64,000 nucleotides of DNA from Flavobacterium beibuense (lineage in GTDB: Bacteria > Bacteroidota > Bacteroidia > Flavobacteriales > Flavobacteriaceae). Location: contig NZ_JUIW01000006.1 of assembly GCF_004151245.1 (NCBI RefSeq), forward strand, positions 124,001 to 188,000, written 5' to 3'. Both the position numbers and the translations under genes were made by a program. This document shows positions 15,845 to 24,476 of this stretch, piece by piece; position 1 is the stretch's first letter; every line of letters begins with the position of its first letter. Under the pieces are notes generated by a model. That model had not been told where the DNA came from. It made no database searches and saw only the letters and a list, made by a program, of their open reading frames with translations.

Positions 15845-18175
15845 TTAATAGGAGTGGATTGAAACATGATGTTCAGGCGCTTCCGATGTCTGCTCATCGC
15901 TATATGTTGTAATACCATTGCCGCTTTGAGGATCCATCACCAGCAAACTGATCCATTCATTCCTAATAAGGGTATTCAGTTTTTCATTTCTTTCCAGAAC
16001 TTTCCGTATGGACGCGGCAGGGGCCTGAATCACTACGCAGAGGCGCAAGGGAGCATGATAGATTTCACTATCCGAGCTGTTTACCGACTGTAACGGCAGT
16101 CCGCCTTTAAGGTCACCTCCGTTACCCTGTACCACACCGAATTTTCCCGTAACATTGTGCGTAATTTTAGTGCCCCCTCCAAATTTTTCATTGTCTACCG
16201 TGGCAAAGTAGTAATGATTGTTAATCCATTGCGTTACCACCATCGGTCCCTGCATGATTGCTTCCAGAGCTGTAGCATCAGGGTCTGACTTCCAGTGGTA
16301 GGAGTGAAGGAAACACTGACTCTCAAGATTTATATTCCTTGTCAGCGCTCTTGGACCGATTATAAAACCGGCGTTTTTGGCCAGTCCCCATTCCGGCCTA
16401 GTTTGCGACCAGTCCCTGGCATTCAGCAATGCCATGTTACTGCTGTGTTTACCATGGCCCAGCCTTTCGGCAGTTGCCTGTAAACGGGCTCTTTTTAAAT
16501 CGGCTTTTAGCTTAGCGAGATGTGTGCTTTGGCCGATAGTCAGCGGGGTGTCAAAGAGCGTAATTTCATCGGTGACGGTATTGTGCTCTCCCGCGATAAA
16601 CACAGTGCTGTCGGGGATTGTGACATTATGGTCCTGCTGCAGAATTTTCCTTACCGTTGGCAGGTTAGCCAGCTGCGCAAGCATGCGGGCATTATGCCTG
16701 CCCGGGCTGGCTGCGCATGCTCCGCAATCAAGACTGGAAGCGAAGGGGTTATTGGAAGAGTGGCTCCCATGGCCTATAAACAGCACCAGAGGCGAAAACG
16801 TTGTCCACCCCATGAGATCAAAGGCTGTTTTTACCATTATGGATTGCTCTTCTAAGGAGATTTCCCCCGTGCCTGCGGGTTTAGCAGGCAGCAGTGCAGG
16901 GGTACAGCAATGTTCTACTGCGTCCTGCTTCCTTTTTGACCGGAGGCTTACCCCTTTGAATAAACTTCTCACAAGCAACAGTAGACCATAAGCTAACCCT
17001 GATGTCTCAACAAAACCGAAAGCTGAGGGGAGCAGGTTCTTCATTCTTTTAAGAAAATACTTTTTGAAAAGGTTCCTTTCTGCATTGTTTTGAAACGTGT
17101 GAAAGTCTGCTACGCTTTCATGGGCAGGCACTTCCGTTACGTTATAGGCTGAATTTAGTATTGGCGGACATGATTTGCTGACAATGCCGGTTGTCGGCTC
17201 TGTATAGTCCATTGCTATCCCGAAAAAACCAGCATATCCAAAGGTTTCATAATTGCCCGTGGCTTCAATATGCCGCCTTATTAATTCGGAGCGGGTATCA
17301 ATGCAAAAAACCATTTGCGCATCGGGCAATGCCTGTTTTTCAGCCTCAGCAGGTTCCTGAAGTGATAATTTGCTGATTAGTCTGTCCTGCCATGATTTCT
17401 CCCAGGCCTGCAGCCAGAGGTATTGGATAGTGTAGGAGGATTTGATTGCAGCGATCTCATTTTCTGCAGGTTTTATTTTTGCTCCTGTATGTACCGCTGT
17501 CCATAACCGCACCGCAAGATACTCCCCGAGCGTTATGGGGTAGTGTTGCTGCCAAGGTGAATCGTTTTCTGTCCTGAACTTGATATATCCGGCCCAACCC
17601 GGTAAGGCATTAAGCTGATATTCGATAATTGCCTCATGTTCCTCTTCAGGGTAGGCAGCAAGCGCAATAGTTATTGCCTCTTCAGGGCTGTGCGGAATGG
17701 TCCCGTTTTTATGGCAGCCCGTTTCTTTATCATACACAGCGAGCTTGCGCCATGCGTTGTAAAACCCTTCCTTTTTAAAGGGCATTTCCCATTCCGCAAG
17801 ACCTTCGTCCATAAAGGCCATCAGGTACTTACATACTACCCTGTCCAGGGTTGCATTTTCGTTAACGTGATATTTATCATGATCGCTAAATGATTCAAGT
17901 ATTTCTCCGGCAGGCCAATCGATACCATGCTCAGCAAGTAACCCTGATATCTTGTCCTGATCTATTTCTCCCTGTTCAAAAGCCCTGCGAAGTATTGCGG
18001 GATTGGGCAGAAGATCGCCGCCCGATAGCATTTTAGACTTCATAACCGCATCAAAAAAATGCAGATCTTCATGTCCTGCCAGGGGATTGGAAGTTACAAA
18101 AGAGTACAATGGCCATGTAGTCCTGATACTTTTTGCGGCATTGCCAATTGACTGTGAAATAGTTTTGTTCTTCAT
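15845..18175 (-). CDS. dabA: DabA, soluble subunit of the DAB inorganic-carbon pump (DUF2309)
   Basis: A 776-residue DUF2309/UPF0753 protein. It has the beta-carbonic-anhydrase-like zinc residues of DabA: Cys291 and Asp293 in FCIDTRSELIRRH, His469 in FIGHGSHSSNNP, and Cys484 in SSLDCGACAASPGRHNARM. DabA hydrates CO2 vectorially at the inner membrane when joined to DabB, giving HCO3- in the cytoplasm. The gene starts one base after the dabB stop codon, as expected for a two-gene operon. The length is typical of the family. Confidence 0.93.
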   Translation of the reverse strand: MKNKTISQSIGNAAKSIRTTWPLYSFVTSNPLAGHEDLHFFDAVMKSKMLSGGDLLPNPAILRRAFEQGEIDQDKISGLLAEHGIDWPAGEILESFSDHDKYHVNENATLDRVVCKYLMAFMDEGLAEWEMPFKKEGFYNAWRKLAVYDKETGCHKNGTIPHSPEEAITIALAAYPEEEHEAIIEYQLNALPGWAGYIKFRTENDSPWQQHYPITLGEYLAVRLWTAVHTGAKIKPAENEIAAIKSSYTIQYLWLQAWEKSWQDRLISKLSLQEPAEAEKQALPDAQMVFCIDTRSELIRRHIEATGNYETFGYAGFFGIAMDYTEPTTGIVSKSCPPILNSAYNVTEVPAHESVADFHTFQNNAERNLFKKYFLKRMKNLLPSAFGFVETSGLAYGLLLLVRSLFKGVSLRSKRKQDAVEHCCTPALLPAKPAGTGEISLEEQSIMVKTAFDLMGWTTFSPLVLFIGHGSHSSNNPFASSLDCGACAASPGRHNARMLAQLANLPTVRKILQQDHNVTIPDSTVFIAGEHNTVTDEITLFDTPLTIGQSTHLAKLKADLKRARLQATAERLGHGKHSSNMALLNARDWSQTRPEWGLAKNAGFIIGPRALTRNINLESQCFLHSYHWKSDPDATALEAIMQGPMVVTQWINNHYYFATVDNEKFGGGTKITHNVTGKFGVVQGNGGDLKGGLPLQSVNSSDSEIYHAPLRLCVVIQAPAASIRKVLERNEKLNTLIRNEWISLLVMDPQSGNGITTYSDEQTSEAPEHHVSIHSY

Positions 18176-18176
18176 G

Positions 18177-19655
18177 TTAGCTTTTTTTGTTGATTACGAT
18201 TGTTTTTTTGTAGGGTTGGGTTGCGTTCAGTAGTTGTATGTACAGCCAGGGAACTTTACGATAAAGTTCCAGCTTCATTGCAAAATACCCTGCGATAAAC
18301 AACAGTCCGAAAACCATATGGGCAGCCCCGAGAGGCTGCGGAACCGCGGCCATTGCCATCTCAGACATAACGGCCGTTACGCCGTTGTAAACCAATGCAT
18401 AGAGTGAAATTCCCGAAACAAGCAGGAGCAGGGGTAAAGTAAACTGCAGCCACCTGGAAAGGCTGGCTTCTTTTACGATATTGTAAGAAGCCTGACTTAC
18501 TGTAATTGCGACAATCATGGTAAGGAAAATACTACTGTCTGCAAGTGCGGTTTTATGGGTAAGTAAGCCGAATAAAAGAGCACCGGCAACTCCGGTAAGT
18601 ATAATGTAGCATCCCTGCAAGGGGGAAATTCTTGCCGAAAGCTGCTTTTTAGGGATTCCTCTCTCTATTTCTTCTCCAGAGGAAAGGAACAGATAAGCCT
18701 TGTAAAACCCGTGCAGTATCAGGTGTGCTACTGCAGCGTTAAAGAACCCCAGGCCGCACTGCATGATCATGAAGCCCATCTGTGCTATAGTAGAACAGGC
18801 GAGTTTCTGTTTTATATTTACCTGGATCAGTTTTGCGAACTGTGCTGTTACCGCCGTGATACCTCCCAGAATAAAGAGGAGCGAAAGCATGTCAGCGGCT
18901 AAGAAAAGCGGGGCCAGTAGCGCTAGTAAAATTCCGGTGCCGTTGACAAAACCGGCATGCATCAGTGCGGAAGCCGGTGTAGGTGCTGTCATTGCGCTTA
19001 ACAGCCAGCGGTGAAAAGGATAGACGGCAGACTGTATGCCGGCCGCTGCAAAAATCAACAGCCCTGATAACCACAAAGCATATTTGGGAATTGCCATAAC
19101 CCGGCCCATCGCACCGCTGATGGTAGCTTCAAGGGTGTTAAGGTATATAATTAAAAGCCCCAGTCCCAGAAGTGCCGTTCCCAGCATAAAGAACCGCAAG
19201 GCATAGTGCCCGGCCTGTTGCGCTTCGCGCCATGTGCTGTCACTACCTATTAATCCTGCCATAAAGATGCCCATACACAGCCAGGAGAGAAGCAGGAGTA
19301 AGAAATGGTCCGATGCTACAAAAAACAGCACGGAAAACACAAAACCGAGGCTCATTGCCGAGAACCCCCCCTGGTTTTTAAATCCTTTGAGGTAGTTTTG
19401 CGCAAAGGAGCTGACTATAGCCCCGAACAGGGTTACTATGCACCATAACAAAAGCGTAAAGGCTGAAATATGAATGCCGACTGCCCAGTTCCATTCGGGC
19501 CGTTCTTTGAGATAGTAAACCAGCGCTGATGCACTAAAGAGAAACAGCAACCATAAAAGTGGGGATACTGTTTTTGAAATTAGCGGCACGCCTGAATTTT
19601 TTGCCCCATAGTTGTGAAGGCTTCTTTCAACTGTTTTTAAAACCATAATTAGCAT
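18177..19655 (-). CDS. dabB: DabB, proton-channel subunit of the DAB pump (NuoL/MrpA-like)
   Basis: A 492-residue membrane protein with about 13 hydrophobic segments in the NuoL/ND5-type fold (HRWLLSAMTAPTPASALMHAG is the typical quinone-oxidoreductase helix motif). It is not part of a complex I operon. The position immediately before dabA identifies it as DabB, which is thought to couple the proton gradient to CO2 hydration by DabA. Two start codons are close (19655 and 19646). It follows the lysR gene by 102 bases on the same strand. Confidence 0.92.
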   Translation of the reverse strand: MLIMVLKTVERSLHNYGAKNSGVPLISKTVSPLLWLLFLFSASALVYYLKERPEWNWAVGIHISAFTLLLWCIVTLFGAIVSSFAQNYLKGFKNQGGFSAMSLGFVFSVLFFVASDHFLLLLLSWLCMGIFMAGLIGSDSTWREAQQAGHYALRFFMLGTALLGLGLLIIYLNTLEATISGAMGRVMAIPKYALWLSGLLIFAAAGIQSAVYPFHRWLLSAMTAPTPASALMHAGFVNGTGILLALLAPLFLAADMLSLLFILGGITAVTAQFAKLIQVNIKQKLACSTIAQMGFMIMQCGLGFFNAAVAHLILHGFYKAYLFLSSGEEIERGIPKKQLSARISPLQGCYIILTGVAGALLFGLLTHKTALADSSIFLTMIVAITVSQASYNIVKEASLSRWLQFTLPLLLLVSGISLYALVYNGVTAVMSEMAMAAVPQPLGAAHMVFGLLFIAGYFAMKLELYRKVPWLYIQLLNATQPYKKTIVINKKS

Positions 19656-19723
19656 ATTTTAATTATGGTGCAAAGTTTTAAAAATTAAAACATATATTTT
19701 TATTTATGTTTGTAATGAAATGC

Positions 19724-19738
19724 ATAAAATAATTTTAT
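19724..19738. promoter_or_regulatory. AT-rich perfect palindrome before dabB
   Basis: ATAAAATAATTTTAT is a perfect 15-bp palindrome in the lysR-dabB gap. It could be a LysR (T-N11-A type) half site, but such sequences also arise by chance in AT-rich DNA. Confidence 0.3.
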
Positions 19739-19757
19739 ATATAAACTACCTTATCAT

Positions 19758-20678
19758 TTAGTATTGTTCGTACCAACCAAACTTTTCTGTTATGATACGC
19801 TGTTTGTCTTCCTTTAAAAATTCAAGATAGGCTGAGGCAGCGGGAGAATGATTTTTACCCTTCATCCAAATCAGTGTCCACTGCGTAGTAATAGGCAACC
19901 CTTTTACGGGAATAATCTGAAGCTCATTATTTAGTAGTTCATTTCGGATACCTATCAGTGGCATAATTGAGTAGCCCATTCCAGAAAGTACAGCCTGTTT
20001 AACAGCTTCATTGGATTTCAGTTCCATTTTTTTCAGAAAGCGAATCTCATTCCGGTTAAGATAATTCATCATAGTTTGCAGAGTACCGGACCCTTCTTCC
20101 CGGAATATGAGCGGAAGTTCATTAAATATTTCAGTAGTATTATCCTTATGGAATGACCGTTCTGTATTACCAACCAGATAAAGTTTATTTTTAAGTAATT
20201 CCATCTTTTCTGTTTCAAGTTTAGGCGGCAGCACCGATACGAGCGAAAAATCGACTTCATTCCTGCTCAAGCTTTCCACCACCTCGCGTTTATTGGTTAC
20301 ATCCATAACCAGTTCCACTTCGGGATGAAGTTTAAGGAAATCGGAAAGAAAATAGGGCATAACATATTTACCGGTGGATACAACGGAAATTTTTATTCCT
20401 CCTGTCAGGAGCCCTTTATAAGCAGCTGTTTTATAGTTAATGGCATATACCTGTTCAATTATTCGTTCGGCTGACGCCGCTATTTCTTTTCCGAAATCAG
20501 TAATATAAATTTTTCTTCCCACCACTTCTGTCAGGGGCATGGCAAACTGCGCCTGGAAATTTTTCAGCTGAATGGAAACTGCCGGTTGGGTAAGGTGGAG
20601 CTCTTCAGCCGCTTTGGTAATACTCAGGGTTTGGGCAATTTTAAGGAAGATCTGTAATTGGTTAAGGGTATAGTTCAT
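19758..20678 (-). CDS. LysR-family regulator beside dabBA (CbbR-like)
   Basis: A 306-residue LysR-type protein. The N-terminal winged HTH reads YTLNQLQIFLKIAQTLSITKA then AEELHLTQPAVSIQLKNFQ; the periplasmic-binding-like effector domain covers residues about 90-295 (GIKISVVSTGKYVMPYFLSDF then LKLHPEVEL). This layout is that of CbbR and other carbon-metabolism regulators. It is followed by dabBA and is divergent from icd, with a 93-base gap holding a perfect inverted repeat. It probably controls one or both directions in response to a metabolite (inference). Confidence 0.9.
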   Translation of the reverse strand: MNYTLNQLQIFLKIAQTLSITKAAEELHLTQPAVSIQLKNFQAQFAMPLTEVVGRKIYITDFGKEIAASAERIIEQVYAINYKTAAYKGLLTGGIKISVVSTGKYVMPYFLSDFLKLHPEVELVMDVTNKREVVESLSRNEVDFSLVSVLPPKLETEKMELLKNKLYLVGNTERSFHKDNTTEIFNELPLIFREEGSGTLQTMMNYLNRNEIRFLKKMELKSNEAVKQAVLSGMGYSIMPLIGIRNELLNNELQIIPVKGLPITTQWTLIWMKGKNHSPAASAYLEFLKEDKQRIITEKFGWYEQY

Positions 20679-20718
20679 AAAATTATTTAATGATAACTAT
20701 ATCAAATATAAATAAAAA

Positions 20719-20769
20719 CTTATGAATTACGCGAATTAGTTTTGTACCGTATAACAAGTAATTCATAAG
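20719..20769. promoter_or_regulatory. Perfect 12-bp inverted repeat across the icd promoter
   Basis: CTTATGAATTAC (20719-20730) and GTAATTCATAAG (20758-20769) are exact inverted copies, 27 bases apart. Between them lies TAGTTTTG (20737-20744), a Bacteroidetes -7 element, and the second arm ends two bases before the icd start. The divergent LysR is the obvious candidate binder. Confidence 0.6.
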
Positions 20770-20771
20770 CA

Positions 20772-22214
20772 ATGATCAAGAAAAAAATCACTGTAGCCAA
20801 AGGCGATGGTATCGGTCCGGAGATTATGGAAGCCACATTACGTATTCTGGAGGCTGCCGGTGCGCAGATAGAGACCGAAGAAATTGAGGTGGGCGAACAG
20901 GTATACCTTTCCGGTAATACCTCGGGAATCAGCAGAGCATCCTGGGATGTGGTACGAAAGAACAAAATTTTCCTCAAGGGGCCCATCACCACTCCTCAGG
21001 GCGGAGGCTATAAAAGCCTTAACGTCTCTACAAGAAAATTCCTGGGTTTATTTGCTAATGTTCGGCCATGTAGGAGTTTTGCCCCTTTTGTCAGGACCAG
21101 GCATCCTAACCTTGACTTGGTAGTTATACGTGAAAATGAGGAAGACCTCTATGCGGGAATTGAGCATCAGCAGACCGATGAGGTAGTGCAATGTCTTAAA
21201 CTCATAAGCAGGCCGGGATGTGAAAAAATAGTACGCTATGCCTTTGAATATGCCAGACAAAACGGTCGCAGGAAGGTAAGTTGTTTTACTAAAGACAATA
21301 TTATGAAACAGACCGACGGGTTGTTCCGAACGGTCTTTAACGAAATTGCCGGTCAATATCCGGAAATTCAAAGTGAGCATATGATTGTTGATATCGGTAC
21401 AGCTAAGGTAGCCGATACCCCGGAGGATTTTGATGTGATTGTTCTGCCGAACCTCTATGGGGACATCCTCTCTGATATTACAGCCCAGATTGCAGGCTCA
21501 GTGGGGCTTGGGGGCTCTTCCAATGTCGGTGAGGAATGTGCGATGTTTGAGGCTATACATGGGTCAGCGCCCGGGCTTGCCGGCAAGGATATCGCTAACC
21601 CTTCGGGGCTGCTTCACGGGGCTATTATGATGCTTACCCATATCGGCCAGCCCGATGTGGCACAAAAGATCTATAATGCATGGCTGCGTACCATCGAACA
21701 GGGCGTCCATACCTATGATCTTTATCACGAAGACACCAGCACACATTTGGCGGGTACTCAGGAATTTGCCCAGGCCATTATTGCCAATCTTGGCAAGGAA
21801 CCCTTAACTGTACAACCCGTTCGGTTCCATGAAGCGGGGCCTATCGTTTTACCGCGTTATATTCGTGTTCCTGCCCGTCAAAAAGAGCTGATAGGGGTTG
21901 ATGTTTTCCTTCACTGGCGGGGCAGGGATCCCGAAGAGCTGGCAAAGGAATTACAGGAAATCAGGCAGCAGGCCGTGTTTCTGTCGATGGTGACCAACCG
22001 GGGAATTAAAGTATGGCCGGATGGTTTTAAGGAAACATTCTGTACCGATCACTGGCGTTGCCGTTTTCAGGTAAGTGAAGGGGCTACGATGGTAAAACAA
22101 CATATCGTTGATTTGCTTCGAGGCGCGGACGAACAGGGACTGGATGTAATAAAAACGGAAAACCTTTACAGTTTTGACGGTGTACCGGCCTATTCACTGG
22201 GTCAGGGACAGTAA
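20772..22214 (+). CDS. icd: NADP-type isocitrate dehydrogenase with C-terminal extension
   Basis: A 480-residue member of the isocitrate/isopropylmalate dehydrogenase family. It opens ITVAKGDGIGPEIMEATLRI. The substrate region includes SLNVSTRKFLGLFANVRPCR, VIRENEEDLYAGIEH and TKDNIMKQTDG; metal-binding Asp residues lie in LPNLYGDILSDITAQIAGSV, and the cofactor loop is EAIHGSAPGLAGKDIANPSG. The last about 140 residues are an added domain like that of Thermus-type isocitrate dehydrogenases. The reaction is isocitrate to 2-oxoglutarate plus CO2. It is the first gene of a six-gene operon divergent from lysR-dabBA; a core copy probably exists elsewhere. Confidence 0.92.
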   Translation: MIKKKITVAKGDGIGPEIMEATLRILEAAGAQIETEEIEVGEQVYLSGNTSGISRASWDVVRKNKIFLKGPITTPQGGGYKSLNVSTRKFLGLFANVRPCRSFAPFVRTRHPNLDLVVIRENEEDLYAGIEHQQTDEVVQCLKLISRPGCEKIVRYAFEYARQNGRRKVSCFTKDNIMKQTDGLFRTVFNEIAGQYPEIQSEHMIVDIGTAKVADTPEDFDVIVLPNLYGDILSDITAQIAGSVGLGGSSNVGEECAMFEAIHGSAPGLAGKDIANPSGLLHGAIMMLTHIGQPDVAQKIYNAWLRTIEQGVHTYDLYHEDTSTHLAGTQEFAQAIIANLGKEPLTVQPVRFHEAGPIVLPRYIRVPARQKELIGVDVFLHWRGRDPEELAKELQEIRQQAVFLSMVTNRGIKVWPDGFKETFCTDHWRCRFQVSEGATMVKQHIVDLLRGADEQGLDVIKTENLYSFDGVPAYSLGQGQ

Positions 22215-22224
22215 AAAAATAGGA

Positions 22225-22401
22225 ATGGAACATATACAGCCAATTATTTCGGATCACTACCTCGCTGCGATGATCCAAATGGCCACACCGGCTCTCCTGA
22301 TTATTGGGCTGTGTATGGCCACAGCACGTATTCTTTTAAAAATCAACAATAAAAATAATTTAAAATGCAAAACGAAAAAACACCGCAAAAATTTGTACTG
22401 A
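22225..22401 (+). CDS. Small single-span membrane protein, unknown
   Basis: 58 residues from the ATG 11 bases after icd. One hydrophobic helix (PALLIIGLCMATARILL) is followed by a strongly basic tail, so it is probably an inner-membrane peptide with its C-terminus inside. It overlaps the next gene by 37 bases. The position in a tight operon supports it, but no family is recognised. Confidence 0.5.
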   Translation: MEHIQPIISDHYLAAMIQMATPALLIIGLCMATARILLKINNKNNLKCKTKKHRKNLY

Positions 22402-22661
22402 TTGACGGGACCTTTACTCCCGAGGAAGCAAAAGAGGTTATTACCAACCTGCTGGAATTCAAAGTGCAGTTTCATAACAGGGAAAATTTCAGCAGTGAAA
22501 TCAGACAGGGTAAAGGGAATGAAAAATCGGTACAGCGCAGGGACCAGTTACTGAAAACAAAAGATAATTTTACTGATTTTATCGCCGGAATTCCGTCTGG
22601 CCAGCCCTTACATATCCAGTCTGTAATACATATCGAGTTGGATGTCTGCAGCGCTATTTGA
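22365..22661 (+). CDS. Conserved-looking 98-residue protein, unknown
   Basis: The soluble protein reads KFVLIDGTFTPEEAKEVITN then LLEFKVQFHNRENFSSEIRQ, a predicted alpha/beta start followed by charged helices, and ends with a hydrophobic strand. No family is recognised. It overlaps the DUF6671 gene by 20 bases, which suggests coupled translation. Confidence 0.6.
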   Translation: MQNEKTPQKFVLIDGTFTPEEAKEVITNLLEFKVQFHNRENFSSEIRQGKGNEKSVQRRDQLLKTKDNFTDFIAGIPSGQPLHIQSVIHIELDVCSAI

Positions 22662-23490
22662 GAACCGGAAGCTTCTCATTGTTACAAAGCATGGCAAAGA
22701 AGCCGTACTGGCTCCCAAGCTTGAGAAAGCCTTAGGGGTAAGGTGCATTGCCGCATCTTCTTTTGATACCGATACCCTGGGCACCTTTTCAGGGGAAACG
22801 GAACGCCCGGGTGATGCGCTAACAGTACTGAGGACGAAATGCAGGAGCGGAATGCAGCTGGAGGGATATGATCTTGCCCTTGCCAGTGAAGGATCCTTTG
22901 GCGCGCACCCCACCATCTTCTTTGCTACTGCCGATGAGGAACTGCTGATGCTGATCGACACCAAAAATAACCTAGAGATAACCAGCCGGGTTATTTCACT
23001 GGAAACTAATTTTAATGCTACTGTGATCCATAACCGTTCGGAGCTTGAGAAATTTCTGGAGCTGTGCAAGTTTCCTTCCCATGCGGTACTTCTTAAAAAA
23101 TCGCCGTATGATTGTACGGATATGGTAAAAGGAATACACGACCACAGCACGCTTTATGAGGTGTACGAAAGGCTTAAAGATAAAGAAGGGGCCGTATATA
23201 TTGAGACAGACATGAGGGCTATTCATAATCCCAGCCGGATGCACGTAATCGGGCAGGCTGCCGATAAGCTGATAGAAAAGATAGCGAGCTGCTGTCCCGA
23301 ATGCGCCTGTCCGGGTTTCGGAATGACTTCAGCCACAGCCGGGTTGCCCTGCGCCGCCTGCGGCCATCCTACTAAGTCCACCCTGTATCACACCTATTGC
23401 TGCCAGAAGTGCTTGCACGCTGAAAAAAAATGGTATCCCAGAGGAATCATAAAAGAGGAACCCGAATATTGCGACCTCTGTAACCCCTAA
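22642..23490 (+). CDS. DUF6671 zinc-binding protein
   Basis: A 282-residue protein. Residues 1-190 are a conserved alpha/beta region (LLIVTKHGKEAVLAPKLEKA, DTDTLGTFSGETER, LALASEGSFGAHPTIFF, ETDMRAIHNPSRM). The last about 70 residues are rich in cysteine (SCCPECACPGF, GLPCAACGHPT, YCCQKCLHAE, YCDLCNP), a multi-zinc ribbon. I recognise DUF6671; its function is unknown, and the conserved polar motifs suggest an enzyme. Nine bases separate it from the Sua5/TsaC gene. Confidence 0.82.
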   Translation: MSAALFENRKLLIVTKHGKEAVLAPKLEKALGVRCIAASSFDTDTLGTFSGETERPGDALTVLRTKCRSGMQLEGYDLALASEGSFGAHPTIFFATADEELLMLIDTKNNLEITSRVISLETNFNATVIHNRSELEKFLELCKFPSHAVLLKKSPYDCTDMVKGIHDHSTLYEVYERLKDKEGAVYIETDMRAIHNPSRMHVIGQAADKLIEKIASCCPECACPGFGMTSATAGLPCAACGHPTKSTLYHTYCCQKCLHAEKKWYPRGIIKEEPEYCDLCNP

Positions 23491-23499
23491 ATTTACTAT

Positions 23500-24465
23500 A
23501 TGCCTGAAATTATAACAGATACTGCCCTCGCCCGGGAAGCCCTTAATAAAGGACAGCTCGTAGCGATACCCACAGAAACCGTCTATGGCCTGGCAGGTAA
23601 TGCCCTGAGTGAAAATGCTGTTAATTCTATTTTTGCAGCTAAGGGGCGACCGGCTTTCAACCCTCTTATTGTACATGTAAGCGGTATTGATGCTGTCGGG
23701 GAGATCGCACAAGGGATCCCCGCGACGGCCACCCTGCTTGCCAAAACGTTTTGGCCCGGTCCCCTGACCCTTGTACTGGATAAAAAGGCCGGGGTTCCGA
23801 TGGCGACAACAGGAGGTCTAACCACAGTCGCGGTGCGGGTACCTGACCACAGGCTGACGCTCAGCCTGCTTGAAAAGCTGGATTACCCGCTTGCCGCTCC
23901 CAGCGCCAATCCTTCAGGGCGTACAAGCCCAACCTGCGCGGTACATGTCAAGGATTATTTTGACACGGAATTCCCTTATATCCTTGATGGGGGCCGATGC
24001 CGCAGCGGCGTAGAGTCTACTATAATAGGTTTTGATAAAGGACAGGCGGTACTCTACCGGCATGGTGCTATACCTGCTGAGGCTATCAGTAGCGTAACCG
24101 GAAGATTAATGGTTAACTATCCTGAAAAAAAGGAAAAAAATCCCTGTGCCCCGGGTATGCTTTCACGCCATTATGCCACAACAAAGCCTTTATTGCTATC
24201 GGGAGATCCGCTTGCGCTGGCCACTTACCTGGCTCCTAAAAAGGCAGGAATTCTTTTTTTTAGGGACAGTGTACAAAAGAACGTCTGTGCCGTCAGCAGG
24301 ACCCTTTCTCCCTCGGGCAGTCTCTCAGAAGCCTGCCATAACCTTTATGCCTTCCTTCACGAACTGGACCGGCAACCCGTTGATCTGATCATTGCGGAGG
24401 AGATACCGTATCGAGGCCTTGGAACTACTATTAATGACCGGTTGCGCAGGGCAGCTAAAAAATAA
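23500..24465 (+). CDS. L-threonylcarbamoyladenylate synthase (Sua5/TsaC type)
   Basis: A 321-residue protein of the longer Sua5 form. The YrdC domain has GQLVAIPTETVYGLAGNALS, AAKGRPAFNPLIVH, FWPGPLTLVLDK, PLAAPSANPSGRTSPT and LDGGRCRSGVESTIIGF, followed by the Sua5 C-terminal domain after CAPGMLSRHYAT. The enzyme makes threonylcarbamoyl-AMP from threonine, bicarbonate and ATP for tRNA t6A. A core copy is expected elsewhere in any bacterium, so this one is an accessory paralogue. It sits in the icd operon, 11 bases before the dihydroorotase-like gene. Confidence 0.9.
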   Translation: MPEIITDTALAREALNKGQLVAIPTETVYGLAGNALSENAVNSIFAAKGRPAFNPLIVHVSGIDAVGEIAQGIPATATLLAKTFWPGPLTLVLDKKAGVPMATTGGLTTVAVRVPDHRLTLSLLEKLDYPLAAPSANPSGRTSPTCAVHVKDYFDTEFPYILDGGRCRSGVESTIIGFDKGQAVLYRHGAIPAEAISSVTGRLMVNYPEKKEKNPCAPGMLSRHYATTKPLLLSGDPLALATYLAPKKAGILFFRDSVQKNVCAVSRTLSPSGSLSEACHNLYAFLHELDRQPVDLIIAEEIPYRGLGTTINDRLRRAAKK

Positions 24466-24476
24466 AAAATGAAGCT

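Noticed and set aside
18177..19655. Complex I NuoL subunit
   Set aside because: No other nuo genes nearby, and the gene is joined to dabA; DabB fits better.
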